30,483 bases of DNA from Pseudomonadota bacterium (GCA_023387085.1 JAEWIL010000092.1:1-30483), one strand, 5' to 3'. Shown: positions 15,727 to 25,944, numbered from the stretch's first letter. The notes: a model not told the origin generated them from the sequence alone. Translations and numbers: made by a program.

Positions 15727-17162
15727 TGTTCCAGGGCACCGGGTCCGACGTCGGCAAATCGGTACTCGTTGCGGGCCTTTGCCGCGCGCTCGCCAATCGC
15801 GGCCTGTCGGTGCGCCCCTTCAAGCCGCAAAATATGTCGAACAACGCCGCGGTCACGATCGACGGCGGCGAGATCGGACGCGCGCAGGCGCTGCAGGCGC
15901 TTGCCTGCCGCGTCCCGCCGCACAGCGACATGAATCCGGTGCTGCTCAAGCCGCAAGCCGACCGCACGTCGCAACTGATCGTCCATGGCAGGGTGCGCGG
16001 GACGCTCGGCGCCGCCAATTTTCGGGAAGCAAGGCGGCCGCTGCTCGCGGAAGTGCTCGCAAGCTATGGCCGCCTCCGCGCAGCGTGCGACATCGTGGTC
16101 GTCGAGGGCGCGGGGTCGCCGGCGGAAATCAACCTCCGCGCGGGCGACATCGCCAATATGGGTTTCGCGCGCGCGGCGGGCGTTCCGGTGATTCTGATCG
16201 GCGACATCGACCGCGGCGGCGTTATAGCCTCGGTGGTCGGGACCAAGGCTGTGATCGATCCCGAAGACGCCGCAATGATCCACGGATTCCTCATCAACAA
16301 ATTTCGCGGCGACCCGGCGCTGTTCGAAGATGGTTATCGCGAGATCGAACGCCGGTCGGGCTGGCGCGGTTTCGGGGTCATCCCCTGGCTCGACGCCGTC
16401 AAATATCTGCCGAGCGAAGACGGCGTCATCCTCGAGCGCCAATCCCGACCGATCGATGGCGAAATCATCGTCGCCTGCCCGATCCTGCCGCGCATTTCCA
16501 ATTTCGATGACCTCGATCCGCTGAAACTCGAGCCTGCGGTGCGCCTCGTGATGGTTCCACCCGGGCAGCCGATTCCCGCCGAGGCGCCGCTTGTCGTCCT
16601 GCCGGGATCGAAGGCGACGATCGCCGACCTCGCCGCGCTGCGCGCCGAGGGATGGGACATCGACATCCACGCACATGCCCGGCGCGGAGGGCATGTTCTG
16701 GGGCTATGCGGTGGCTATCAGATGCTCGGCCGAAGCATCAGTGATCCCGATGGAATCGAGGGGGCGACGGCGCAGGTCGCGGGCCTCGGCCTGATCGAGG
16801 TCGATACGCGGCTCGCGCCGACGAAGATCCTGCGCGTGGTGACCGGCACCGCTCTCGGCGCGCCGATGCAGGGTTATGAAATGCATATGGGTGAAACGAC
16901 CGGGGCGGCGACGACCCGTCCGTTCGCGATGATCGACGGCCGGCCCGAAGGGGCGATCAGCGCCGACGGCCGAATCATGGGCAGCTATCTTCACGGGGCG
17001 CTCGCCAGCGCGGATGTCCGCCATGCGTTGCTCGCACGCCTCGGCGCGACGGGGGCAGGGCAGGATTATGACGCGGCGGTCGATACGGCGCTCGATGCGA
17101 TCGCCCGCGAGATCGAACGTCACGTGGCGGTCGAGGCGCTGATCGGTCTGGCGAGGCGATGA
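15714..17162 (+). CDS. cobQ: Cobyric acid synthase (glutamine-hydrolysing)
   Basis: This 482-residue amidotransferase converts adenosylcobyrinic acid a,c-diamide to adenosylcobyric acid by four ATP- and glutamine-dependent amidations. The N-terminal dethiobiotin-synthetase-like domain has GTGSDVGKS (8-16) and KPQNMSNN (37-44). The C-terminal class I glutamine amidotransferase-like domain has the nucleophile Cys332 in LGLCGGYQMLG, GYEMHMG (387-393) and His427 in YLHG. The ATG at 15714 is taken, supported by GGGGAG upstream. The frame overlaps cbiB by 13 bases. Length fits the family (about 480-510). The companion a,c-diamide synthase (cobB/cbiA) is not in the window. Confidence 0.97.
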   Translation: MGALMFQGTGSDVGKSVLVAGLCRALANRGLSVRPFKPQNMSNNAAVTIDGGEIGRAQALQALACRVPPHSDMNPVLLKPQADRTSQLIVHGRVRGTLGAANFREARRPLLAEVLASYGRLRAACDIVVVEGAGSPAEINLRAGDIANMGFARAAGVPVILIGDIDRGGVIASVVGTKAVIDPEDAAMIHGFLINKFRGDPALFEDGYREIERRSGWRGFGVIPWLDAVKYLPSEDGVILERQSRPIDGEIIVACPILPRISNFDDLDPLKLEPAVRLVMVPPGQPIPAEAPLVVLPGSKATIADLAALRAEGWDIDIHAHARRGGHVLGLCGGYQMLGRSISDPDGIEGATAQVAGLGLIEVDTRLAPTKILRVVTGTALGAPMQGYEMHMGETTGAATTRPFAMIDGRPEGAISADGRIMGSYLHGALASADVRHALLARLGATGAGQDYDAAVDTALDAIAREIERHVAVEALIGLARR

Positions 17163-17671
17163 GCGGCGCGCATCTGATCCTCGGCGGCGCCCGCTCGGGA
17201 AAGAGCCGTTACGCCCAATCGATTGCCGAGGCGTTCGACGGCGCGCTCGTCTTTATCGCGACGGGCGAAGCGCATGATGCCGAAATGACAGCGCGCATCG
17301 ACCGCCATCGCGCCGATCGCGGCGAGCGATGGCGCACCGTCGAAGCGCCGCTTGCGCTTGCGGAGGTCATTCGCGCGTCCGCGGCGCCCGATCATTTGCT
17401 GTTGGTCGATTGCCTGACCCTCTGGACCTCGAACCTGATGCACACCGGCCGCGATATCGACGCGGCGACCGCCGAACTAATCGCGGCATTGCGGGCGGCA
17501 CCCGGCCCGGTCCTGATGGTCGCGAACGAGGTCGGGCTGGGCATCGTGCCCGATAATCCCCTCGCCCGCGCCTTTCGCGACGCTGCGGGCCATATGAATC
17601 AGGCGATCGCCGCCGCCTGCGATCGAGTGACATTCGTCACGGCGGGCCTGCCGATAATCGTGAAAGGCTGA
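17159..17671 (+). CDS. cobU: Bifunctional adenosylcobinamide kinase / adenosylcobinamide-phosphate guanylyltransferase
   Basis: This 170-residue cytoplasmic enzyme of the CobU/CobP family phosphorylates adenosylcobinamide and transfers GMP to it. The P-loop GGARSGKS is at 9-16. ARIDRHRADR (45-54) carries His50, matching the guanylylated histidine of CobU. VDCLTLWTSNL and NEVGLGIVPDNPLAR are family signatures. It overlaps cobQ by 4 bases and is the last gene of the operon, followed by a strong terminator at 17741-17772. Kinase activity is needed for cobinamide salvage, so its presence supports use of imported corrinoids. Confidence 0.97.
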   Translation: MSGAHLILGGARSGKSRYAQSIAEAFDGALVFIATGEAHDAEMTARIDRHRADRGERWRTVEAPLALAEVIRASAAPDHLLLVDCLTLWTSNLMHTGRDIDAATAELIAALRAAPGPVLMVANEVGLGIVPDNPLARAFRDAAGHMNQAIAAACDRVTFVTAGLPIIVKG

Positions 17672-17740
17672 CGGCGGGCGCCAGCTCGCTATGCATCGCC
17701 CCTCACGTGGAAGGGCGCGTGGGATCCGACCCCGATCGAC

Positions 17741-17772
17741 AAAAAAGCCCGCGTCCAAGGACGCGGGCTTTT
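17741..17772. terminator. Bidirectional intrinsic terminator between cobU and atpC
   Basis: GCCCGCGTCC (17747-17756) and GGACGCGGGC (17759-17768) form a perfect stem. It is preceded by AAAAAA (17741-17746) and followed by TTTT (17769-17772), so it can stop transcription from both sides. It sits between the convergent B12 and ATP synthase operons. Confidence 0.9.
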
Positions 17773-17796
17773 GATGTCCCCCGAAGGCGGACGAAT

Positions 17797-18054
17797 TCAG
17801 TTTGCGATATGCTCGGCGAGGACGGTCAGACCGGCCTCGTTCACTTCGGCGAAGCCCCCTTCGACCTCGATCGTCTCGGGTGCGGCGCCGTTCGCGGCAT
17901 AGATCGTCAGCGGGCCGTTGCGCAGCGTCGCCATGAACGGCGCATGGCCTTCGAGCACCGAGAAGTCGCCCTCGCTGCCCGGCACGGTGACCATATAGAC
18001 GTCGCTCGACCGCTCGAGGCGGGCGGGGGTGACGAGTTCGAACTTCAGAGCCAT
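17797..18054 (-). CDS. atpC: F1 ATP synthase epsilon subunit, short form
   Basis: This 85-residue subunit of the central stalk couples gamma rotation to the c-ring. Only the N-terminal beta-sandwich domain is present, seen in FELVTPARLERSSDVYMVTV, PGSEGDFSVLEGHAPFMATL and GGFAEVNEAGLTVLAE. The C-terminal helical hairpin, which inhibits ATP hydrolysis in E. coli epsilon (about 139 residues), is missing. The frame ends cleanly with a stop, so this is not a visible frameshift. It is the last gene of the atpHAGDC operon, 48 bases after atpD. Confidence 0.93.
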   Translation of the reverse strand: MALKFELVTPARLERSSDVYMVTVPGSEGDFSVLEGHAPFMATLRNGPLTIYAANGAAPETIEVEGGFAEVNEAGLTVLAEHIAN

Positions 18055-18068
18055 TTTTTCAATCCTTG

Positions 18069-18094
18069 AGCCCCTCCCTCGAAAGAGAGGGGCT
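18069..18094. repeat. GC-rich hairpin in the atpD-atpC gap
   Basis: AGCCCCTC (18069-18076) and GAGGGGCT (18087-18094) form a perfect 8-base stem around a 10-base loop, filling about half of the 48-base gap between atpD and atpC. No T-run follows on the minus strand, so it is unlikely to be a full terminator. It could adjust the amount of epsilon message or be a short dispersed repeat. Confidence 0.5.
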
Positions 18095-18102
18095 GGAGAT
18101 GC

Positions 18103-19644
<1,542 letters not shown>

Positions 19645-19668
19645 TACGTTCTTCCTTGCTTGGATAGC

Positions 19669-20544
19669 TTACAGCGCTTCGGCGCCGGCAATGATTTCGA
19701 TAAGTTCGGTGGTGATCGCCGCCTGACGCGTGCGGTTGTAGACGATGGTCAACTTGTTGATCAGCTCGCCCGCGTTACGCGTTGCATTGTCCATCGCGGT
19801 CATCGACGCACCCTGTTCGGACGCGGCGTTTTCAAGCAGGCCCTTGAAGACCTGGATGGTGACGTTGCGCGGCAAGAGATCGGCGAGGATCGCTTCCTCG
19901 TCGGGCTCGTACTCGACCGCGGCACCGCTCGATGCGGGCGCTTCGGCCGGTGCGGGGACCGGGATCAACTGCTGACCGGTCGCGATCTGGAGCAGCGCCG
20001 AGCGGAACTTCGAATAGAAGAGATGCGCGACGTCGAAGGCGCCGGCTTCGTAAAGCTCCATCACCTTCGCGGAAATTTCGTGCGCCTGGTCGAAGCCGAT
20101 GTCGCGGATGCCGGTGGTTTCGTAATGCTCGATGATCTGGCCCGGGAACAGGCGCGCGATCACTGGCCGGCCCTTGCGGCCGACGAGGTAGAAGACGACC
20201 TTCTTGCCCTGTGCCTGCAGCTCGAACGCCTTGTCGCGCGCGGCCTTGACGATGTTCGAGTTGAACGCGCCGGCCAGGCCGCGGTCGCTGTTGAGCACGA
20301 CCAGCAAGTGCGTGTCGCTCTTGCCCGTGCCCGCAAGCAGCTTCGGCGCCGAATCCGACGCGCCGACCTTCGACGCGAGGCTGGCGACGACGCCTTCCAG
20401 CCGCTCGGCATAGGGACGCGCGGCTTCGGCCGCGGCCTGCGCCTTGCGCAGCTTGGCGGCGGCGACCATCTTCTTGGCCTTGGTGATCTTCTGGGTCGAT
20501 TTGACCGAGACGATCCGCCCTTTGAGTTCCTTAAGCGATGCCAT
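19669..20544 (-). CDS. atpG: F1 ATP synthase gamma subunit
   Basis: This 291-residue rotor shaft subunit begins with the conserved N-terminal helix (MASLKELKGRIVSVKSTQKI then TKAKKMVAAAKL). Its C-terminal helix, SMTAMDNATRNAGELINKL followed by YNRTRQAAITTELIEI, is the family signature. The central SDRGLAGAFN segment is also typical. An insertion of about 15 mostly Ala, Pro and Glu residues near position 205 (PAPAEAPASSG) is longer than in E. coli gamma, as often seen in alphaproteobacteria. It lies between atpA and atpD. Confidence 0.97.
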   Translation of the reverse strand: MASLKELKGRIVSVKSTQKITKAKKMVAAAKLRKAQAAAEAARPYAERLEGVVASLASKVGASDSAPKLLAGTGKSDTHLLVVLNSDRGLAGAFNSNIVKAARDKAFELQAQGKKVVFYLVGRKGRPVIARLFPGQIIEHYETTGIRDIGFDQAHEISAKVMELYEAGAFDVAHLFYSKFRSALLQIATGQQLIPVPAPAEAPASSGAAVEYEPDEEAILADLLPRNVTIQVFKGLLENAASEQGASMTAMDNATRNAGELINKLTIVYNRTRQAAITTELIEIIAGAEAL

Positions 20545-20601
20545 TACGGCCCCTCTTGTTCGTCAGCCCGGCGCGGATGGCCGGGCTCACGGTAACTTGG
20601 C

Positions 20602-22131
<1,530 letters not shown>

Positions 22132-22134
22132 GGT

Positions 22135-22701
22135 TTAGCCTTTCATCGCCTGTGCGAAGCTATTGAGACGGGTACGGATGCTGCCGTCGATCAGCTGGCT
22201 GCCCAGCTGGACGACGAGGCCGCCGAGAATGGCGGGATCGACGGTCGTGGCGACGGTGACGTCGCGCCCGACACGGGATTTCAGGTTTGCGGTCAGCGCC
22301 TTCACCTGCTCGGCGGTGAGCGGGTGCGCGCTGGTGACCTTCGCGGTCACTTCGCCGCGATGACCGGCAACGATCGCGTTATAAGCGTCGATCATGCCAG
22401 GCAGGTCGGCAAGACGGCGGTTCTCGGCAAGAACGCCGAGGAACTTGGCCGTCAGCGAATCGAGCTTGAGCGACCTGGCAACGGCGCCGATCGCCTTGGC
22501 GGCATCGGCGCGGCCGACGACGGGGCTGGACACGAGCGCCGCGAGGTCGGCCGAATCGGCGAGCGCGGCCGTCAGCGTCCCAAGGCTCTTCTGAACGCCG
22601 TCGATCGCGTTCGATTCGCGCGCCAGATCGAACAGCGCGCTGGCATAGCGGCCCGCGAGGCCCGCCGTGATGTTGCCCTGAATGCCGCCGGAATTATCCA
22701 C
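22135..22701 (-). CDS. atpH: F1 ATP synthase delta subunit
   Basis: This 188-residue peripheral stalk subunit (OSCP type) is the first gene of the operon. Recognisable are the start GLAGRYASALFDLARES, the central FLGVLAENRRLADLPGMIDA, and the C-terminal GRDVTVATTVDPAILGGL then LGSQLIDGSIRTRLN. GTG 22701 is chosen because the conserved sequence begins right after it and AAGGA lies about nine bases before. The open frame reaches ATG-like codons up to 22800, but that upstream part has no family similarity. No F0 genes (atpB, E, F) follow, as is normal in alphaproteobacteria. Confidence 0.94.
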   Translation of the reverse strand: MDNSGGIQGNITAGLAGRYASALFDLARESNAIDGVQKSLGTLTAALADSADLAALVSSPVVGRADAAKAIGAVARSLKLDSLTAKFLGVLAENRRLADLPGMIDAYNAIVAGHRGEVTAKVTSAHPLTAEQVKALTANLKSRVGRDVTVATTVDPAILGGLVVQLGSQLIDGSIRTRLNSFAQAMKG

Positions 22702-22833
22702 GCGCGAAAGTCCTTTTCTACGATCCCTTGGGGGATGGCCGAGCGGATTTTCATGACGTCCGAAGACACCCCCGCTGTACAGTCGCGGCGCGCGTAGCAA
22801 CGATTCTGGCGCAATGCAAGGCGGGGGGTGGGA

Positions 22834-23325
22834 CTAGTTGCAGGAGGACTGGGGAATCTTCGCGGCAAGCTCGTGGCGCATCTCCCAAAGCCTCCTTAGC
22901 AAAGCTGCGTCCGCACGGGTGGACCTGCGATCTGCATCCAGTCCGGTGGCGTTCCAGACGTGATCGAGTTCGTCTGCCTGCTCGCTCGTGCAGACGAAAT
23001 CCTGGGGGCCGGTTGTCACCACCTCATATTCTCCGGCGCATGCCTGCTCGCCGAGCTCCGGATAGCAATATCCGTCGCTGCCGAGCGGCGTACTGGCGCT
23101 GCCATAGCCTTCTTTCCGAAGGCCCGTAGTCAGTTTCTCGAGTTTCCGCTCAACGGCGGCGGCATCGCGACCCGCCATGCGGCACAGGCATGATTTGCGG
23201 GTAAGCGCCTTGATCTCGGCAAAGGTGGCTCGGGGCGCCTTGTCGCTCTTTCTGCCCTCACACCCAGAGAGCAGCAACAGCGCCATCACGACGCCCAAGC
23301 CCATGTTCCCGCGAGCGGCTTGCAT
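22834..23325 (-). CDS. Hypothetical cysteine-rich lipoprotein
   Basis: I do not recognise this 163-residue protein. The N-terminus has a hydrophobic stretch ending in lipobox LSGC, so Cys22 would be acylated. The remainder is hydrophilic with six further cysteines: CLC, GYCYPELGEQACAG, DFVC and a C-terminal SSCN. This suggests disulfides in the periplasm or on the surface. The start at 23325 follows GAGAGGG at a good distance. Longer in-frame starts up to 23394 would add a non-signal leader and overlap the neighbouring divergent gene. It is separated from atpH by 132 bases and runs the same way, but nothing links it to ATP synthase. Confidence 0.75.
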   Translation of the reverse strand: MQAARGNMGLGVVMALLLLSGCEGRKSDKAPRATFAEIKALTRKSCLCRMAGRDAAAVERKLEKLTTGLRKEGYGSASTPLGSDGYCYPELGEQACAGEYEVVTTGPQDFVCTSEQADELDHVWNATGLDADRRSTRADAALLRRLWEMRHELAAKIPQSSCN

Positions 23326-23377
23326 TCTTGACCCTCTCCCATAAACCGTCGCGAACCGACTAGCATGGGAGGCGGCT

Positions 23378-24055
23378 ATGGGCGAGATGATCAAGATGAC
23401 GATGGACGATGGCGCCGAGATCGCCGTCTATCACGCGCAACCCGCGGGCGAGCGGCGCGGCGGGCTGGTCCTGATCCAGGAAATCTTCGGGGTCACCGAC
23501 CATATCCGCGAGCTGTGCGACGAATATGCCGCCGATGGCTATGAGGTGCTGAGCCCCGCGCTGTTCGACCGCGAGCATCCGGGGTTCGAGAGCGACTATT
23601 CGGGACCGCAGTTCGAGCGGGCGGTCGAGCTCGCGCGCAAGCTGCATCCGTTCGAGCAGAGCCTGAAGGATGCGCAGACCTGCATCGATGCGCTGAAGGG
23701 GAAGGGGCCCGTCTTCATCACCGGCTATTGCTATGGCGGCTCGGTCGCCTGGCGGATGGCGCAGATCAGCCCCGACCTTGCGGGCGCGTCTTCTTATTAT
23801 GGTAGCCTTGTCCCGACCCAGTTCGCCGATCAGGCGCCCGCCTGCGCGACGATCGCCCATTTCGGCCGTTTCGACGGCGGCATCCCGATGGAGGGCGTCG
23901 AGGCGCTGATCGCGAAGGATCATCCGACCGCGCAGGTCTTTGTTTACGAAGCCGGTCACGGCTTCAACAGCGACCGCCGCAAGGATTATCACGAGCCGAG
24001 CAGCGAGTTGGCAAAGGAGCGGACGCTGATGCTGTTCAAGGCGTGCGGGGGGTAA
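23378..24055 (+). CDS. Dienelactone hydrolase family protein
   Basis: This 225-residue cytoplasmic alpha/beta hydrolase has the DLH-type triad. The nucleophile is Cys118 in GYCYGGS, with Asp166 in RFDGG and His194 in AGHGFN. Glu35 in LIQEIFGV is the conserved glutamate that activates the cysteine in carboxymethylenebutenolidase. GGAGGC ahead of ATG 23378 supports the start. It is divergent from the lipoprotein gene with 52 bases between, and no aromatic degradation genes are nearby. A true dienelactonase role is therefore uncertain. Many members are general esterases. Confidence 0.9.
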   Translation: MGEMIKMTMDDGAEIAVYHAQPAGERRGGLVLIQEIFGVTDHIRELCDEYAADGYEVLSPALFDREHPGFESDYSGPQFERAVELARKLHPFEQSLKDAQTCIDALKGKGPVFITGYCYGGSVAWRMAQISPDLAGASSYYGSLVPTQFADQAPACATIAHFGRFDGGIPMEGVEALIAKDHPTAQVFVYEAGHGFNSDRRKDYHEPSSELAKERTLMLFKACGG

Positions 24056-24101
24056 AGCTGCGGTTATGTCGGCTTCGGGGTGGGGAGCTGCCTTGACACC
24101 T

Positions 24102-24204
24102 CGTCATGCTGAACTTGTTTCAGCATCCATGGCCAGAGCGCTCGTCTAGCGCTGCGGCGAAGGAAACAGCAGGCCATGGACCCTGAAACAAGTTCAGGGT
24201 GACG
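24102..24204. repeat. REP-like palindromic element 1 (paired hairpins)
   Basis: Two hairpins face each other. The left, ATGCTGAA (24106-24113) with TTCAGCAT, closes a CTTGT loop. The right, CCCTGAA with TTCAGGG (24181-24199), closes an ACAAG loop. The ends CGTCA (24102-24106) and TGACG (24200-24204), and inner CCATGGCC/GGCCATGG, make the whole 103-base unit a larger inverted repeat. The centre holds AGCGCT twice as a further small hairpin. This matches dispersed repeats commonly seen in alphaproteobacterial intergenic regions. Confidence 0.8.
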
Positions 24205-24242
24205 AAAATCGGAAGGTACGCTTCCGGTCGTTTGCAGGCCTC

Positions 24243-24315
24243 CGTCATCCCGGGCGTGATCCGGGATCCAGTGTAGCGCCGCCGTCATGGACCCCGGATC
24301 AAGTCCGGGGTGACG
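24243..24315. repeat. REP-like palindromic element 2 (paired hairpins)
   Basis: The left hairpin is ATCCCGG with CCGGGAT (24247-24267). The right is ACCCCGGA with TCCGGGGT (24291-24311) around TCAAG. Boundaries CGTCA (24243-24247) and TGACG (24311-24315) are the same as in element 1. The right hairpin runs into the 3' end of the protease gene and supplies its stop codon. A separate small hairpin (CGGAAG/CTTCCG, 24210-24226) lies between the two elements. Together with element 1 it accounts for the 243-base gap between the hydrolase and protease genes. Confidence 0.8.
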
Positions 24316-25912
24316 ATGCAAGATACGATCCTCCCTGTCGCGCAGCGATGGGGAGGGGGACCGCCGCCGCAGGCGCGGCTGCCGGCGTAATCCCCGCCGC
24401 GGCTTTCTGGCACTGATAGACGAGCCGTTCGTTCGGGCTCGCGGGCAGCACCGAGCGGATCGCCTCCTGCTGCGTCGCGAGGCCGGCGAGCGCGTCGGCA
24501 TCGGCGGTGCAGCTTTTGAGCGTCACGCCGGCGCGAATTTCGCGCGCCTTTGCCATCGTGTCGGCATCGAGCAGATAGCGATCGACGCGATATTCCTTGC
24601 CCGCCGGATCGATCGACGCGACGGTTACGGTCGCTTCCTCGTTGGGCACCAGAATGCGCTGCCAATGGCCGTCCGCCCCTCGGGCATATTGAGTGCGGTC
24701 GTTGACGCACCCGTTTGCGGCGATCTTCACCGGCACGTCGGTCGTCGCCGAGACGGTGATACGGCTGCGGTCGGGACGGATCGTGCAGAGGAACTGGCCC
24801 TCGGCAAGCGTTGGCGCGTCGGATGTCGTCGGTGCCTTCGCGTCGTCGCTGATCTCCGCATGTGCATCGGGGCGGGTGACGAACAACACCGCCGCGCCGA
24901 GGATGAGAGCGCCGCCGATGCCGCCCGCGATCTTCGCGTTGCGGATATTCTTCTGGTTGTAGAACATCAGGCTCGCCGCGGCCGCCAGCGCGCCGACCAC
25001 GAACAACACGCCCGCGAGCGCGATGCGGTTCTCGCGCGCGTCGAGCGCCGCCTCTTCAGCGCGCCTCTGTTTGAGCTGGCGGTCGAGCGCGGCGGCGGCT
25101 TCCTTGGCGGCATTGGCTTCGGCCGCCTTGCGCGCATCGGCGTCGAGCGCGGCGCGGTCGCGCGCGTCGGCTTCCGCCATCGACAGGCACGGCGTCCCGA
25201 TCGATCCATATTGCTGTCCGGCGTCGGCGAGGAAGCGGGTGAGTTCGCGCGTCGAGATCGCGAAGGCGAAGGGCGAATCGCCGTCGTCGGCGCGCGTGAT
25301 CGCGGTGTTGATGCCGACGATGCGGCCGCACTGGTCGACGAGCGGCCCGCCCGAATTGCCGCGCGAGATCTTGGCGGTGTGGACGAGCATCGCGACGCCG
25401 TCGACCGCCTGCGTGTTCGACAGATTGCCCTCGCTGCGCACCGGGGTGCGCGGCGTGATATAGTCGGCGGCGCTGCGCGCGGTGGCCAGATCGACATTGC
25501 CCGGGTAGCCGAGCGCGACGACATCGGTGCCCGAATCGAGCGGCCCCGAATAGACCGCGGCGACCGGCAGGCGGGTCCCGCTGATCTCGATCAGCGCGAG
25601 GTCGCGCTCGGTATCGACCGCGATCAGCTTACCGGCGTAGCTTTTCTGTCCCTCCGATGGAACGACGCCGAGCGCGACATTGCCCGGATATTGGACCGCC
25701 GACTCGACGACGTGCGCGTTGGTGACGATCCGCGTCGGCGAGATCGCGATGCCGCTGCCGTGGCCGAAGCCGACGACCTCGCCATCGACCATTGCGACGG
25801 TGACGACGCGCACGACGCTGCGCGAGGCGGCGCTGATATCATCGGCGGCGCGCACGGGCAGGGTGACGGTGGCGGTAAGAAGGGCGAGCAGGGTAGCGAG
25901 GAGGCGGATCAT
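24299..25912 (-). CDS. Membrane-anchored trypsin-like (S1C/HtrA-like) serine protease
   Basis: This 537-residue protein has a signal peptide (1-22) and a trypsin-like domain with His67 in TNAHVV, Asp104 in ERDLALIE and Ser187 in RGNSGGPL, the classic triad. Instead of a PDZ domain, an alanine-rich charged helix follows (about 246-292, likely coiled coil), then two membrane segments (about 297-317 and 327-345) and a C-terminal domain of about 190 residues with three cysteines. The catalytic domain is probably periplasmic. The last residues are encoded by repeat DNA, and the stop lies in REP-like element 2. Start ATG 25912 has no clear ribosome site, so translation may be leaderless. The substrate is unknown. 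Confidence 0.9.
   Translation of the reverse strand: MIRLLATLLALLTATVTLPVRAADDISAASRSVVRVVTVAMVDGEVVGFGHGSGIAISPTRIVTNAHVVESAVQYPGNVALGVVPSEGQKSYAGKLIAVDTERDLALIEISGTRLPVAAVYSGPLDSGTDVVALGYPGNVDLATARSAADYITPRTPVRSEGNLSNTQAVDGVAMLVHTAKISRGNSGGPLVDQCGRIVGINTAITRADDGDSPFAFAISTRELTRFLADAGQQYGSIGTPCLSMAEADARDRAALDADARKAAEANAAKEAAAALDRQLKQRRAEEAALDARENRIALAGVLFVVGALAAAASLMFYNQKNIRNAKIAGGIGGALILGAAVLFVTRPDAHAEISDDAKAPTTSDAPTLAEGQFLCTIRPDRSRITVSATTDVPVKIAANGCVNDRTQYARGADGHWQRILVPNEEATVTVASIDPAGKEYRVDRYLLDADTMAKAREIRAGVTLKSCTADADALAGLATQQEAIRSVLPASPNERLVYQCQKAAAGITPAAAPAAAVPLPIAARQGGSYLASSPRT
24331..24355. repeat. Short palindromic repeat inside the 3' end of the protease gene
   Basis: CTCCCTGTCGC (24331-24341) and GCGATGGGGAG (24345-24355) form an 11-base stem with two G-T wobbles and a GCA loop. 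The adjoining GGGGGACCGCCGCCGCAGGC pattern (24355-24374) resembles a common sphingomonad-type dispersed repeat. It is translated in the protease gene. Confidence 0.6.
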
Positions 25913-25927
25913 GGCGGCGACCCTAGC

Positions 25928-25944
25928 CGTTCATAGTTTGAACG
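25928..25944. promoter_or_regulatory. Inverted repeat in the divergent protease-ada promoter region
   Basis: CGTTCA (25928-25933) and TGAACG (25939-25944) form a perfect inverted repeat with a 5-base spacer, in the 99-base gap between the two divergent genes. It may be an operator. No known binding motif is recognised. Confidence 0.35.

Noticed and set aside
17741..17772. An attachment site or mobile element boundary
   Set aside because: The perfect stem with A- and T-runs is fully explained as a bidirectional terminator between convergent operons.
22702..22800. Longer N-terminus for AtpH
   Set aside because: The extra 33 residues have no similarity to delta subunits, and GTG 22701 has a ribosome site and matches the normal length.
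23326..23394. Longer start for the cysteine-rich lipoprotein
   Set aside because: It would overlap the start of the divergent hydrolase gene and bury the lipobox signal 45 residues into the protein.
24102..24355. CRISPR array
   Set aside because: The repeats are palindromic, few, unequal in length and not separated by regular unique spacers.
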